A DNA stretch of 64,000 bases from DATBLE01 sp036555585 (GCA_036555585.1 DATBLE010000009.1:62001-126000); one strand, 5' to 3'. Positions 32,947 to 43,614 are shown, numbered from the stretch's first letter. A program made the numbers and translations. The notes: generated from the letters alone by a model not told the origin.

Positions 32947-34191
32947 GTGGCGATTCGCGATGAGGTCGAGCGCGAGGCCGAGGCTGCCGGCGCGGCGGCG
33001 GCGGCGCTCGCCGACGACACCGTCGCCGCCGCCCTGGCCGCGGCGGCGAGGATCCTGGGCGAACGTCGCCGCGAGGTGCTGGCGGCGAACGCCGCCGACG
33101 TCGAGGCGGCGGAAGGTCGGCTGGACGAGGGCACCGTCGACCGGCTCCGCCTGGACGACGGACGGCTCGACGCGATCGAGCGCCAGGTGCTCGCGACCGC
33201 GGCGCTCGAGCCGCTCGAGCGCGAGATCGGCAGCTGCACGCTCGCCAACGGACTCGTCGTCTCCGAGCGCCGCATCCCGATCGGCGTCGTCGGCGCCAAC
33301 TTCGAGGCGCGGCCGAACGTCGCGCTCGACGTCGCCGGGCAGCTGCTCAAGGGCCTGAACGCGGCGGTGCTGCGCACCGGCGCCGCGGCGTTGCGCACCG
33401 TCACTGCCCTCGTCGACGGGGTGCTGCGTCCGGCGCTCGAGGAAGCCGGCCTGCCGCCGGAGGCGGTCGGGCTGGTGCGGTTCGCCGACCGCGAGGGTGC
33501 CCGGGCGCTCGTCTCGCTGCCGTCGCTCGTGCCTCTCGTCATCCTGCGCGGCAGCGGGCCGAGCACCGCCGAGCTCGCCCGGCTCGCCGCCCGGAACGGA
33601 GTCAGGACGCTCGCCCACGCCGAGGGCGGCGGCGTCCTGTACCTGCACCGCTCAGCGTCGAGGGAGAAGGCGCTCGCGCTCGCCGAGGCGAGCCTCGACC
33701 GGCTCGGCGTCTGCAACCGCCTCAACCTCGCATTGGTCGATCGCGGCGCCGAGGGGCTGCTCGAGCCTCTGCTCGAGCTCTTCGCCGCCAGGGAGCTCGA
33801 GGTGCGCGGCGACATTCGGGGCGCACTGCCCCTCGACCGGCCGGTCGGCCACGAGTGGGCGAGCGACCCCGACCGCGTGTCCACCGTCACGGTCGCCGTC
33901 GTCGAGGGCCTCGACGAGGCCCTGCGCATCGCGAACGCGGAGACCTCCGGGCTGGCGGCTTGCATCGTCGCCGAGGACGCCGGCGCGGCAGAACGGTTCC
34001 TGGACGGCTACCGCGGCACCGCCGCGTTCTGGCACGCGCCGACCCGTTTCGCCGACGGGTTCGAGCTGACCGGCTCGCCCGAGACCGGTATCAACGTCGA
34101 CCGCGTCCCCGGCCCGCGCGGGCCGGTCACCTACCGCGACCTGTGGCTGCGGCAATACCGGGTCGTCGGAGACGGGTCGCAGACGCGGTGA
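32947..34191 (+). CDS. proA: Glutamate-5-semialdehyde dehydrogenase (gamma-glutamyl phosphate reductase)
   Basis: 414 residues, GTG start with no Shine-Dalgarno and a -10 element 7 bases upstream. It reduces gamma-glutamyl phosphate with NADPH in proline synthesis. Typical segments are RRIPIGVVGANFEARPNVAL, GNAAVLRTG-like LNAAVLRTGAAALRTV, VCNRLNLALV with the catalytic Cys (LGVCNRLN), GHEWASDPDRVSTVTVAVVE and ETGINVDRVPGPRGPVTYRD. The bacterial order is inverted here: proA precedes proB. Confidence 0.94.
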   Translation: MAIRDEVEREAEAAGAAAAALADDTVAAALAAAARILGERRREVLAANAADVEAAEGRLDEGTVDRLRLDDGRLDAIERQVLATAALEPLEREIGSCTLANGLVVSERRIPIGVVGANFEARPNVALDVAGQLLKGLNAAVLRTGAAALRTVTALVDGVLRPALEEAGLPPEAVGLVRFADREGARALVSLPSLVPLVILRGSGPSTAELARLAARNGVRTLAHAEGGGVLYLHRSASREKALALAEASLDRLGVCNRLNLALVDRGAEGLLEPLLELFAARELEVRGDIRGALPLDRPVGHEWASDPDRVSTVTVAVVEGLDEALRIANAETSGLAACIVAEDAGAAERFLDGYRGTAAFWHAPTRFADGFELTGSPETGINVDRVPGPRGPVTYRDLWLRQYRVVGDGSQTR

Positions 34192-35219
34192 CGGTCGTCG
34201 TCAAGCTCGGCTCGAGCCTCGTGGTGGGGCGCGGGGGCCGTGTGCGCCGCGGCGTCCTGCGTGCCCGCGGCCGGGAGATCGCGCGGACGGTCCGCTGCGG
34301 CGAGCCCGTGTGCGTCGTCTCGTCGGGCGCGATCGCGCTCGGCCTACCCCGCCTGGGGCTCGACCGGCGGCCGCGCGGCATCGCGCAGCTCCAGGCCGCC
34401 TCCGCCCTCGGCCAGGCCCGCCTCCAGGCCGCCTGGGACGAGGCGCTGAACCCTCTGCACGCGGCCCAGGTGCTGCTCACGGCCGGCGACATCGGCGACC
34501 GCACCACCTACGTCAACGCCCGAGGTGCGCTGAACGCGCTGCTGCGTCTCGGCGCCGTCCCCGTGGTGAACGAGAACGACGCCACCGCCACCGACGAGAT
34601 CACCTTCGGCGACAACGACGCGCTCGCCGCCCAGGTTGCCGTCCTGCTCCAGGCCCGGCTCCTCGTGCTGCTCACGGAGGTCGCCGGGGTCTACTCCCGC
34701 GCGCCCGGGACGCCCGGCGCCGAGCTGCTCGCGGAGGGCGCAGCGGCGGGCGATGCCGCGCTGGGAGCGGCGAGCCCGCTCGGCAAGGGCGGGATGCGCA
34801 GCAAGGTGCTCGCCGCCGAGCTCGCCGCCGCCGCGGGTATCCCGACCGTGATCGCGGGTGGGACGGGGGCGTCCGTGCTGGAGCCGATCCTCGCCGGGCA
34901 GCCCCGCGGCACGAGGTTCGCCGCGGGTGAGCGCAGCGAGCCGGCGTTCAAGCTCTGGCTCCGGTTCGGCAAGCCGGTGCGCGGCCGGGTCGTGGTCGAC
35001 GCGGGAGCGCGCCGTGCCGTGGTCGAGGAGGGCGCGAGCCTGCTCGGCGTCGGCGTGGTCGGCTGCGAGCGGTCGTTCGAGGCCGGCGACGCCGTCGAGC
35101 TCGTCGGCCCAGACGGCGCTCCGTTCGCCAAGGGGATCGCCTCCGTGCCTGCGGTCGAGCTGGCCGGCCGCCCGCGCGGCGTCGAGGCGGTGCACCGCGA
35201 CCGGCTGGTCGTGCTGTAG
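34188..35219 (+). CDS. proB: Glutamate 5-kinase with PUA domain
   Basis: 343 residues, GTG start overlapping the proA stop (GTGA). It phosphorylates glutamate for proline synthesis. The amino-acid kinase domain has VVVKLGSSLVV, CVVSSGAIALGLPRLGL, PVVNENDATATDEITFGDND and PLGKGGMRSKVLAAELAAAA. The C-terminal PUA domain begins near residue 262 (GRVVVDAGARRAVVEEGASL and DAVELVGPDG). The stop codon is built into a perfect hairpin (35218-35243). Confidence 0.94.
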   Translation: MTVVVKLGSSLVVGRGGRVRRGVLRARGREIARTVRCGEPVCVVSSGAIALGLPRLGLDRRPRGIAQLQAASALGQARLQAAWDEALNPLHAAQVLLTAGDIGDRTTYVNARGALNALLRLGAVPVVNENDATATDEITFGDNDALAAQVAVLLQARLLVLLTEVAGVYSRAPGTPGAELLAEGAAAGDAALGAASPLGKGGMRSKVLAAELAAAAGIPTVIAGGTGASVLEPILAGQPRGTRFAAGERSEPAFKLWLRFGKPVRGRVVVDAGARRAVVEEGASLLGVGVVGCERSFEAGDAVELVGPDGAPFAKGIASVPAVELAGRPRGVEAVHRDRLVVL

Positions 35220-35243
35220 TGCCCCGTCGCTGGACGGGGCACT
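35218..35243. repeat. Perfect 11-bp hairpin between proB and the aminotransferase
   Basis: AGTGCCCCGTC (35218-35228) / GACGGGGCACT (35233-35243) around GCTG. It overlaps the proB stop and ends one base before the next ATG, leaving no room for a free Shine-Dalgarno. It may reduce translation of the aminotransferase or protect an upstream 3-prime end; there is no U-tract. Confidence 0.6.
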
Positions 35244-35244
35244 G

Positions 35245-36420
35245 ATGGAGCTGCGCCGCGTCGGAGCCCTCCCGCCGTACGTCTTCGCGGAGATCAACGA
35301 GCTGAAGCTGGAGCTGCGCCGTGCCGGCGAGGACGTGATCGACCTCGGCTTCGGGAACCCCGACCTGCCCTCACCCGAGCCGGCGGTGGAGAAGCTGCGC
35401 GAGGCGGTGCTCAACCCGCGCAACCACCGCTACTCGTCGAGCCGCGGCCTCCCGAACCTGCGCCGTGCCGTCTGCGACCTGTACCGGCGCCGCTTCGGGG
35501 TCGAGCTCGACCCGGACACGCAGGCGCTGACGACGATCGGGGCGAAGGAGGGCCTCGCCCACCTGATGTGGGTGCTGCTCCAGCCCGGAGACGCGGCGGT
35601 CGTCCCGGGGCCGAGCTACCCGATCCACCTGTTCGCGCCGGTGTTCGCCGGGGCGGTGGTCGAGCAGGTCGCGATGGGCGTTGGCGAGGACGTCTTCGAG
35701 AACGTCGTCGACGCCTTCGAGCGCTCCCGGCCGCGGCCGCGCGTGCTCCTGCTCTCGTTCCCGCACAACCCGACGACGGCAACGGTCGAGCTCGGGCTGA
35801 TGCAGCAGGTGGTCGACTTCGCCCGCGAGCAGGAGCTGGTCGTCGTCCACGACTTCGCCTACGCCGACCTCGCCTTCGACGGCCACGTGCCGCCGTCGAT
35901 CCTCCAGGCCGCGGGCTCGGACGAGGTCGCGGTCGAGCTGTACACGCTGACCAAGTCGTTCTCGATGGCGGGCTGGCGCGTCGGCTTCGTCGTCGGCAAC
36001 GCCCAGGTCGTCCAGGCGCTCGCCCGCCTCAAGTCGTACCTCGACTACGGTACCTTCCAGCCGATCCAGATCGCCGCGATCGTCGCGATGAACGAGGCCC
36101 GCGACTTCCCCGCGCAGGTCTGCGAGGTCTACCGCGGCCGGCGAGACGCGCTCTGCGACGGTCTCGACCGGATCGGCTGGCCCGTGGCGAAGCCGAAGGG
36201 GACGATGTTCGTCTGGGCGCCGATCCCGGAGCCCCACGGCGACCTCGGCTCGTTCGAGTTCGCGGTGAAGCTCGCGCGCGATGCGCGCGTCGCCGTCAGC
36301 CCCGGCGTCGGCTTCGGCGCCGGCGGCGACGGGCACGTGCGCTTCGCCCTGGTCGAGAACGAGCAGCGGATCGGCCAGGCGGTGGCCGGGCTGCGCCGGG
36401 CGCTTCCGGAGCTGGGCTAG
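35245..36420 (+). CDS. Class I/II PLP aminotransferase (alanine/DAP aminotransferase-like)
   Basis: 391 residues. Fold-type I features: DLGFGNPDLPSPEPAVEKL, YSSSRGLPNLRRAVCDLYRR, the Schiff-base lysine in YTLTKSFSMAGWRVGFVVGN, FPHNPTTATVELGLMQQVV and VHDFAYADLAFDG, ending with FALVENEQRIGQAV. It resembles the AlaC/YfdZ group (glutamate-pyruvate transaminases) and the LL-diaminopimelate aminotransferase relatives. The substrate cannot be fixed from sequence. Its position after proBA suggests glutamate-linked amino-acid metabolism. Confidence 0.88.
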   Translation: MELRRVGALPPYVFAEINELKLELRRAGEDVIDLGFGNPDLPSPEPAVEKLREAVLNPRNHRYSSSRGLPNLRRAVCDLYRRRFGVELDPDTQALTTIGAKEGLAHLMWVLLQPGDAAVVPGPSYPIHLFAPVFAGAVVEQVAMGVGEDVFENVVDAFERSRPRPRVLLLSFPHNPTTATVELGLMQQVVDFAREQELVVVHDFAYADLAFDGHVPPSILQAAGSDEVAVELYTLTKSFSMAGWRVGFVVGNAQVVQALARLKSYLDYGTFQPIQIAAIVAMNEARDFPAQVCEVYRGRRDALCDGLDRIGWPVAKPKGTMFVWAPIPEPHGDLGSFEFAVKLARDARVAVSPGVGFGAGGDGHVRFALVENEQRIGQAVAGLRRALPELG

Positions 36421-36667
36421 GTACGCGACGGCGGTCTGCCGGGCGTCGGCGCCGAGGCCGTTCGGGACGTCCCGGGGGTCAGACCCCCTACGGAAGCTGC
36501 GCGAGGCCGTCACGGAACCGTCGTCTCTCCGGCCGGAATTCGCACAACCATGCGGTGCCGTGCCCTGTGGAGACGCCGTGCCACTTCGGTATGGGGTCAG
36601 ACCCCCACGAGAGCGTCACGACGTATCCACAGGCGCTCCCCGAGCGAAGGCCGGGCGGGCGCCGCGG
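36421..36667. repeat. Intergenic gap with two GGGGTCAGACCCC palindromes
   Basis: No gene is supported in these 247 bases between convergent genes. Two near-identical palindromes are present: GGGGGTC-A-GACCCCC (36474-36488) and GGGGTC-A-GACCCC (36593-36605), 119 bases apart. They may be dispersed repeat elements or act as a terminator region for both neighbours; neither has a U-tract. Confidence 0.55.
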
Positions 36668-37851
<1,184 letters not shown>

Positions 37852-37879
<28 letters not shown>

Positions 37880-39219
37880 CGCTCACCTCCTCCGTTCGAC
37901 GCTGCGATCCGATCCCGATACCAGAGCGCGCTCCGCTTGGGGATCCGCCGCTGGGTCGGAAAGTCGACGAACACGATCCCGAACCGCTTCGCGTACCCGT
38001 GCTCCCACTCGAAGTTGTCCAGGAGCGACCAGACGTAGTAGCCGCGCACGTCGACGCCCTGCCGGCGCGCCCGCTCGAGCGCCTCGATGTGCCGCTCCAG
38101 GTAGGCGACTCGCTCCGTGTCCTCGACCACCTCTCCGCCGTCCAGCTCGTCGTCGAAGGCGGCGCCGTTCTCGGTGATCAGGAGCGGGATCTCGCCGTAG
38201 TCGCGCCGCACGCGGACGAGCACGTCGGTGAGGTACTCGGGTGCGATCGGCCAGCCCATCGACGTCCGTTCGAGGTCCGGCAGCACGTCGGCCACGTCCA
38301 GCGCGCCGTCGTCGGCGGCCGAGATCCAGTTGGGGCGGTAGAAGTTGACGCCGAGGAAGTCGAGCGGCTGCGCGATCCTCTCCAGGTCGCCGGGCCTGAT
38401 CGCGTCCAGGGGCCCGAACCGGCGCTCGTAGAAGGCGACCATCTCCTCCGGGTAGGAGCCGCGGAAAACAGGGTCGAGGAACCAGCGGTTGTGGTGGCCG
38501 TCGAGCCGGGCCGCGGCCTCGCGGTCGGCGTCCGAGGCGGTCGCCGGAATCGCGACCGTCAGGTCGAGCGTGATGCCGATGCGCCCCGCGCGGCCCGTCG
38601 CACGGAAAGCCTCGACCGCCGTTCCGTGGGCGAGGAGCGCATGGTGGGCGGCGCGCAGGGCCGTGGGCCAGTCGCGGATCCCGGGAGCCTTGACGCCGTA
38701 CGCGTAGCCGAGGATCGACGTCACCCACGGCTCGTTGTGCGTGATCCAGTCGGAGACGACGTCGCCGAGGGCCTCGTACACGATCCCGGCGTACTCGGCG
38801 AAGCGCTCGACGATCTCGCGTGACGCCCAGCCGCCCTCGTCCTGGAGGGCCTGCGGCAGGTCCCAGTGGTAGAGCGTGGCGAGCGGCCGGATGCCGCGCT
38901 CGAGCATCCCCTCGACGAGAGCGCGGTAGAAGTCGAGGCCGCGCTGGTTGGCCGGGCCGCGTCCGCTCGACTGGATCCGGGGCCAGGCGACCGAGAAGCG
39001 GTACCCCTGGAGCCCGAGCGACCGCATCAGGTCGAGGTCCTGCTCCCAGCGGTAGTAGTGCTCGCAGGCGGGCTCGCCGGTGTCGCCGAGGGCGACGTTG
39101 CCGTCGATCGAGGCGAAGCGGTCCCAGATCGACTCGCCGCGCCCGTCCGCCCTGGTCGCCCCCTCGATCTGGAAGGCGGCCGTGGCCGCGCCCCACACGA
39201 AACCGTCGCGCGCCGTCAT
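37852..39219 (-). CDS. Beta-glucosidase, glycoside hydrolase family 1
   Basis: 455 residues, ATG start overlapping the permease stop (ATGA). It is intracellular, with no signal peptide. GH1 motifs: FVWGAATAAFQIEGA at the N-terminus, general acid/base Glu in DWITHNEPWV, nucleophile Glu in LLITENGAAFDD, and YYVWSLLDNFEWEHGY. It cleaves beta-glucosides such as cellobiose after import. It is encoded between the permeases and the ATPase of one transporter, fitting a beta-glucoside or cellobiose utilisation operon. Confidence 0.95.
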
Positions 39220-40115
39220 CCTTTCACTGCTCCTTTCATGATCCCGCCGATGATCTGCTTGCCGAGCACGAGGAAGATCGCGATCAGCGGCAGGATCGAG
39301 ACGAACGTGCCGGCGAAGACGAGCGAGTAGTCCTCGACGTAGCCGCTCTGGAGCGTGGAGACCGCGACCTGGACCGTCGGGTTGCCCGGCGTGAGGACGA
39401 TCAGCGGCCAGAAGAAGTCGTTCCAGGCGTTCATGAACGTGAGCAGCCCGAGCACGGCCGCGGCCGGCCGGACGGCGGGCAGCACGACGTGCCAGAACAC
39501 CCGGAAGGTGTGGCAACCGTCGACGCGCGACGCGTCGATCAGCTCGTTCGGGACGGAGGAGACGATGTACTGCCGCATCAGGAACACCCCGAACGCCGAG
39601 ACCAGCGACGGCGCGATCACCGCGTGCAGGTGGTTGATCCAGCCCAGGTGCTTCATCTCGACGAAGAGCGGGATGACGCCGAGCTGGACGGGGACGATCA
39701 GGGTGCCGATCACGACCAGCATGAGCAGCTTGTTGCCGCGGAACCGCAGCTTGGCGAAGGCGAAGCCGGCGAGCGTGCTGAAGAGGACGACCGAGAAGGC
39801 GATCACCCCGGCGACGATCGCCGAGTTGAAGAGCGCGGTCCAGAAGCTGATGTTCACTTCGCCCGAGTTGAAGACCCGGCCGATGTTGTGAAAGAGCTGG
39901 CTCCCGGGCGTGGTCACCGGGGGGTATGCAGAGATCGCGGAGTTGTCGTGGGAGGCGACGACCACCGACCAGTACAGCGGGAAGATCGAGAGGATCGCCA
40001 CGCCCAGCAGGAAGAGGTAGGTGAGCGGGCCGGCCGACTCGAAGCGGCGGGTCATCTTCAGGCGGCGCCTGGAGCGGCGCCGGGTCGTGGAAGGCGAGGT
40101 CGCGACCGTGGCCAT
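39216..40115 (-). CDS. Carbohydrate ABC transporter permease (MalG type)
   Basis: 299 residues, ATG start 2 bases after the first permease stop. A basic N-terminal tail (RRRSRRRLKMTRRFE) and six transmembrane segments are followed by the EAA loop with SSVPNELIDASRVDGCHTFR, which docks to the ATPase. It forms the second half of the membrane channel. Confidence 0.92.
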   Translation of the reverse strand: MATVATSPSTTRRRSRRRLKMTRRFESAGPLTYLFLLGVAILSIFPLYWSVVVASHDNSAISAYPPVTTPGSQLFHNIGRVFNSGEVNISFWTALFNSAIVAGVIAFSVVLFSTLAGFAFAKLRFRGNKLLMLVVIGTLIVPVQLGVIPLFVEMKHLGWINHLHAVIAPSLVSAFGVFLMRQYIVSSVPNELIDASRVDGCHTFRVFWHVVLPAVRPAAAVLGLLTFMNAWNDFFWPLIVLTPGNPTVQVAVSTLQSGYVEDYSLVFAGTFVSILPLIAIFLVLGKQIIGGIMKGAVKG

Positions 40116-40117
40116 CG

Positions 40118-41095
40118 CTACGACTCCGCCGACCTGATCCTGCGGACGAGCAGGTAGTTGACGATCGAGATCAGGACGATGATCAGGAACAGGCACCAGG
40201 CGATCGCCGCGGCGTAGCCGAACTTGAACTGCGAGCTGCCGAACGCCTTCTCGTAGAGGTACATCGCGACCGTCTGGTACTGGCGGGCCGAGCCGCCGAG
40301 CGCGCCGTTCTTGAGCGGCTGGAACAGGTAGGGCTCGGTGAAGAGCTGGAGCCCGCCGATCGTCGAGATGATGACCGTGAAGATGATCGTCGGCCGGATC
40401 ATCGGAACGGTGATGTGCCAGAACTGCTTCCAGCGTCCGGCTCCGTCGATTGCCGCCGACTCGTAGAGGTCGTCAGGGATCGCCTGCATCGCGGCGAGGT
40501 AGAGCAGGGCGTTGTAGCCCGTCCACCGCCAGGTGACCATGGTGGAGATCGCGATCCAGGACGAGACGCGGCCCGCCTCCCAGTCGACCGGGCCGATCCC
40601 GACGCCGCCGAGCACGTAGTTGAACAGTCCGTAGTCGCGCGAGAAGAGCTGCGTGAAGATCAGTGCGACCGCGACCACCGACGTCACCTGCGGCAGGAGC
40701 ACGCTCATCCGGAAGAACGTGCGAGCCCGCAGCTTCGTGTTCAACAGGTGGGCCAGCCCGAGGGCGAGCAGGAGCTGGGGGATCGTCGAGATCGCCCAGA
40801 TCGCGAGCGTGTTCTCGACCGCGTTCCAGAAGTACGAGTCGTGGAGCAGCGCGGTGTAGTTGTCCAGGCCGACGAAGTGGGTCGTCGGGTCCAGCAGGTT
40901 CCGATCGGTGAGCGACATCCACGCCGTGTAGCCGAGCGGGAACAGCCCGAAGGCGCAGAAGACCACGAAGAAGGAGCCGACGTACAGATACGGCGAGAGC
41001 AGCGCGTCGAGCCGGTGCAGCCTCCTCCGCGCTGCTCGCCGGCGACGAAGCGCCGGGGCCTGCTCCAGAACTTCGTCTCCGACCATTCTCGCCAT
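40118..41095 (-). CDS. Carbohydrate ABC transporter permease (MalF type)
   Basis: 325 residues, counting from ATG 41095; two in-frame starts lie a few codons upstream. Six membrane segments follow an Arg-rich N-terminus. The EAA loop is AMQAIPDDLYESAAIDGAGR. Typical sugar-permease phrases include FGLFPLGYTAWMSLTDRNLL and IRPTIIFTVIISTIGGLQLF. It pairs with the MalG-type protein downstream. Confidence 0.92.
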   Translation of the reverse strand: MARMVGDEVLEQAPALRRRRAARRRLHRLDALLSPYLYVGSFFVVFCAFGLFPLGYTAWMSLTDRNLLDPTTHFVGLDNYTALLHDSYFWNAVENTLAIWAISTIPQLLLALGLAHLLNTKLRARTFFRMSVLLPQVTSVVAVALIFTQLFSRDYGLFNYVLGGVGIGPVDWEAGRVSSWIAISTMVTWRWTGYNALLYLAAMQAIPDDLYESAAIDGAGRWKQFWHITVPMIRPTIIFTVIISTIGGLQLFTEPYLFQPLKNGALGGSARQYQTVAMYLYEKAFGSSQFKFGYAAAIAWCLFLIIVLISIVNYLLVRRIRSAES

Positions 41096-41174
41096 GGGTC
41101 GCATCCTCACCGACGCCGGCGGCGCCGGAGTCTCGAGCCGTCAGAGGCTCACCCCGGCGCCGCCCTGCGTCGGT

Positions 41175-42461
41175 TCAGCCTGCGACGTTCTTGACGTCCT
41201 TGAGGAACTGGGCCCAGGACTTGGCAGGGCTCTGCTTGTGCTGCTGGACACGATCGATCGCAGCGGTGGACGCGTTCTGGATGTCGCCCTGGTGCGGGCC
41301 GAGGATCTGCGGCTTCAACCTCAGCGCCGAGTTGGCGAAGATCTGGCCGACGGGCGCGTTCGAGAAGAACGGGTTCTTGAAGCTCTGCACCGGAGCGCTC
41401 TTGAGCAGGGCCGGCTGGCTCGGCAGGTTGCCGGTCTGCTTGAAGACGTACGCCTCGGAGGCAGGCGAGGTCAGGAACTTGACCAGATCGGCGGCCTCGT
41501 CCTGGTGCGACGACTGCTTCGGGACGGCGAGGAACGAGCCGCCCCAGTTGCCGCCGGTGCCGGGCGTGGCGGCGATGTCCCACTTGCCCTTCGTCTTCGG
41601 GGCCTGACCCTGGATGTAGCCCATCATCCAGGCGGGGCAGGTGACGGTCGCGAAGACGCCCTTCTTGTAGCCCGTGTTCCACTGGGTGCTGAAGGCGGGC
41701 AGTCCGGCGGACTCGCCTGCCGCGATGCCCGACATCGTCAGGTTGTAGGCGGCCTTGACGCTCGGGTTCGTCGCGACGATCACCTCGCCCTCGGCGTTGT
41801 AGTAGGCCGGGTTGAGCTGGCCGATCATCGCGTTGTAGACGTTCGAGCCCGTGTCGAAGAAGAAGGTTCCCTTCGGTGCCTTGGCCTGGTAGCGCTTGCC
41901 GGCGTTGATGTACGCCTGCCACGTCGGCCAGAGCTTCGAGACCTGGACCCGGTTCGTGGGCAGGCCGGCCTTGGCGAACAGGTCCTTGCGGTAGCAGATG
42001 GCGAGGCTGCCGACGTCGGTGCCGAGACCGACGACCGCGCCGCCCTTGCCGACCGCCTGCTGGTACTTCCAGGGCAGCCAGCGGCTCTTCATGCCGTCCG
42101 CGCCGTACTTGCGCAGGTCGGCGAAGTTCTGCGCCTGGGCGGTGAACTGCGGGATGAAGCCGACCTCGATCGCCTCGACGTCGGCCGCTCCGGCACCCGT
42201 GGCGATGCGCTGGGCGAGCTGGGTGTGGTGCGGCCCGTACTCCTGGATCTCCTCCTTGATGGTGACGCCGGGATGGGCGGCCTCGTATTGCTTGTAGAGG
42301 TCGTGGTAGCCGAAGTCGCCGAAGAGGCTGACTCGCAGCGTGACGTCGTCGCGGGACTTCGCCGACGCAGTGGTGGCGACGAGCCCGACGGCGACGGCGG
42401 CGGTGATCGCGCCGATGACGGCGAGCACCTGCCAACGTCTCCCTCCATGAATCCGCTTCAC
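41175..42461 (-). CDS. Extracellular sugar-binding protein of ABC importer
   Basis: 428 residues, GTG start with GGGAGGAAG upstream. A signal peptide (VLAVIGAITAAVAVGLVATT, then ASAK) lacks a lipobox Cys, so the protein is secreted or anchored by uncleaved signal. The family 1 binding fold is visible in YEAAHPGVTIKEEIQEYG, YRKDLFAKAGLPTN, LWPTWQAYINAGKRYQ and a Trp/Gly-rich ligand region GTGGNWGGSFLAVPKQ. Beta-glucosides or cello-oligosaccharides are inferred from the adjacent GH1 gene. Confidence 0.92.
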   Translation of the reverse strand: MKRIHGGRRWQVLAVIGAITAAVAVGLVATTASAKSRDDVTLRVSLFGDFGYHDLYKQYEAAHPGVTIKEEIQEYGPHHTQLAQRIATGAGAADVEAIEVGFIPQFTAQAQNFADLRKYGADGMKSRWLPWKYQQAVGKGGAVVGLGTDVGSLAICYRKDLFAKAGLPTNRVQVSKLWPTWQAYINAGKRYQAKAPKGTFFFDTGSNVYNAMIGQLNPAYYNAEGEVIVATNPSVKAAYNLTMSGIAAGESAGLPAFSTQWNTGYKKGVFATVTCPAWMMGYIQGQAPKTKGKWDIAATPGTGGNWGGSFLAVPKQSSHQDEAADLVKFLTSPASEAYVFKQTGNLPSQPALLKSAPVQSFKNPFFSNAPVGQIFANSALRLKPQILGPHQGDIQNASTAAIDRVQQHKQSPAKSWAQFLKDVKNVAG

Positions 42462-42482
42462 TGCACTTCCTCCCTCGGTTCG

Positions 42483-42495
42483 AAAACGTTTCCGG
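42483..42495. promoter_or_regulatory. LacI-type operator before the sugar importer genes
   Basis: AAAACGTTTCCGG, centred on the palindrome AAACGTTT, lies about 22 bases upstream of the binding-protein GTG. The same 13 bases occur at 43599-43611 in front of the repressor gene, and nowhere else that I found in the window. Confidence 0.75.
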
Positions 42496-42535
42496 TGGAC
42501 GACGTACCTACGAGTGAGACGTACGCTTCACCTCC

Positions 42536-43582
42536 TTATCCGTTGATCAGGGCGGCCGCCTGCGCGCCGCACGACTCGCGGACGACCAGCTCGACCGGCA
42601 GCGTGAGCACCGGCGGCGTCACGTCGGGGTTCTCGATCTGCTCGACGAGCGCTCGGCCGGCGGCGAGGCCGATGCCGACCATGTCCTGCCGTATCGTCGT
42701 CAGCGGCGGAGAGACGAGCTCGGCGACCCGGATGTCGTCGAAGCCGACGATCGCCAGGTCCTCCGGCACAGACAGCCCCGCGGACTGCGCGGCCCGGATC
42801 GCACCGACCGCCATCATGTCAGCCGCGACGAAGACGGCCGTGGGCGGCTCGGGGAGCGCGAGCATGGACTGCATCGCCCGCTCGGCGCTCTCCGGGTAGA
42901 AGTCGCCCTCGACCTCGTAGCCGGGCGGGATCGTCAGGCCGAGCTCGCGCATCTCGGCCCGGAAGCCGAGCGTGCGGTCGGCACCGGGCTTCGTGGCGCT
43001 GGGCCCGGCGATCGTGGCGATCCTCGTGTGGCCGAGCCCGTGCAGGTGGCGGACGGCGAGCCGGGCGCCGCCGATGTTGTCGGAGGCGACGAAGCTCGTG
43101 TGGTCCCCGACCACGTCGATGTCGACGGCGATCACGGGGATGTCCGACCGCACGAGCTTGTCGACCTCGGGGTCGGCGCGGTCGACGCCCATGACGACGA
43201 TCCCGTCGGCGCGGTGCTGCTCTGCCCGACGGAGGTATGAATGGGGCCGGCCCCGGCTCGAGCCCGGCTGCTCGGTGGCGAAGAGCAGGAGGTCGTAGCC
43301 GAGCTCGCCGATACCGTGCTTGAGGCCGACCAGGACCTCCTGGAAGAAGGGGTGGTGGATGTCGGGGTGCTCGTACCCCGTGAACAGGACGACGCCGATC
43401 AGCTGCGAGCGCTGCTTGACCAGGGTGCGGGCGGCCGCGCTGGGCGCGTAGTCGAGCTTCCGGGCGATCTCGAGCACGCGCTCCCGGGTGGTCGGGCTCA
43501 CGTCGTCGTAGCCGTTGAAGACGCGCGAGACGGTCGAGACCGACACCCCGCTCTGCTTCGCGACTTCCCGGATGTTGGCGAT
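42536..43582 (-). CDS. LacI-family transcriptional repressor (probable ATC start)
   Basis: 348 residues. N-terminal helix-turn-helix and hinge: IREVAKQSGVSVSTVSRVFN, then LDYAPSAAARTLVKQRSQ. The sugar-binding core includes ELGYDLLLFATEQPG, GIVVMGVDRADPEVDKL, FVASDNIGGARLAVRHL and VPEDLAIVGFDDIRVAELV. It should repress the upstream-read importer and itself through the AAACGTTT operators until bound by sugar. The protein most naturally begins at ATC 43582, which has GGAAGGAG seven bases upstream. The only conventional in-frame start (TTG 43642) lies within the -35 box, before the transcription start. Confidence 0.9.
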   Translation of the reverse strand: MANIREVAKQSGVSVSTVSRVFNGYDDVSPTTRERVLEIARKLDYAPSAAARTLVKQRSQLIGVVLFTGYEHPDIHHPFFQEVLVGLKHGIGELGYDLLLFATEQPGSSRGRPHSYLRRAEQHRADGIVVMGVDRADPEVDKLVRSDIPVIAVDIDVVGDHTSFVASDNIGGARLAVRHLHGLGHTRIATIAGPSATKPGADRTLGFRAEMRELGLTIPPGYEVEGDFYPESAERAMQSMLALPEPPTAVFVAADMMAVGAIRAAQSAGLSVPEDLAIVGFDDIRVAELVSPPLTTIRQDMVGIGLAAGRALVEQIENPDVTPPVLTLPVELVVRESCGAQAAALING

Positions 43583-43598
43583 TGTGCCGCTCCTTCCT

Positions 43599-43611
43599 AA
43601 AACGTTTCCGG
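43599..43611. promoter_or_regulatory. LacI-type operator in the repressor leader (autoregulation)
   Basis: AAAACGTTTCCGG, identical to the 42483-42495 site. It lies just after the -10 element, across the predicted transcription start, and would block initiation. Confidence 0.75.
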
Positions 43612-43614
43612 CGC

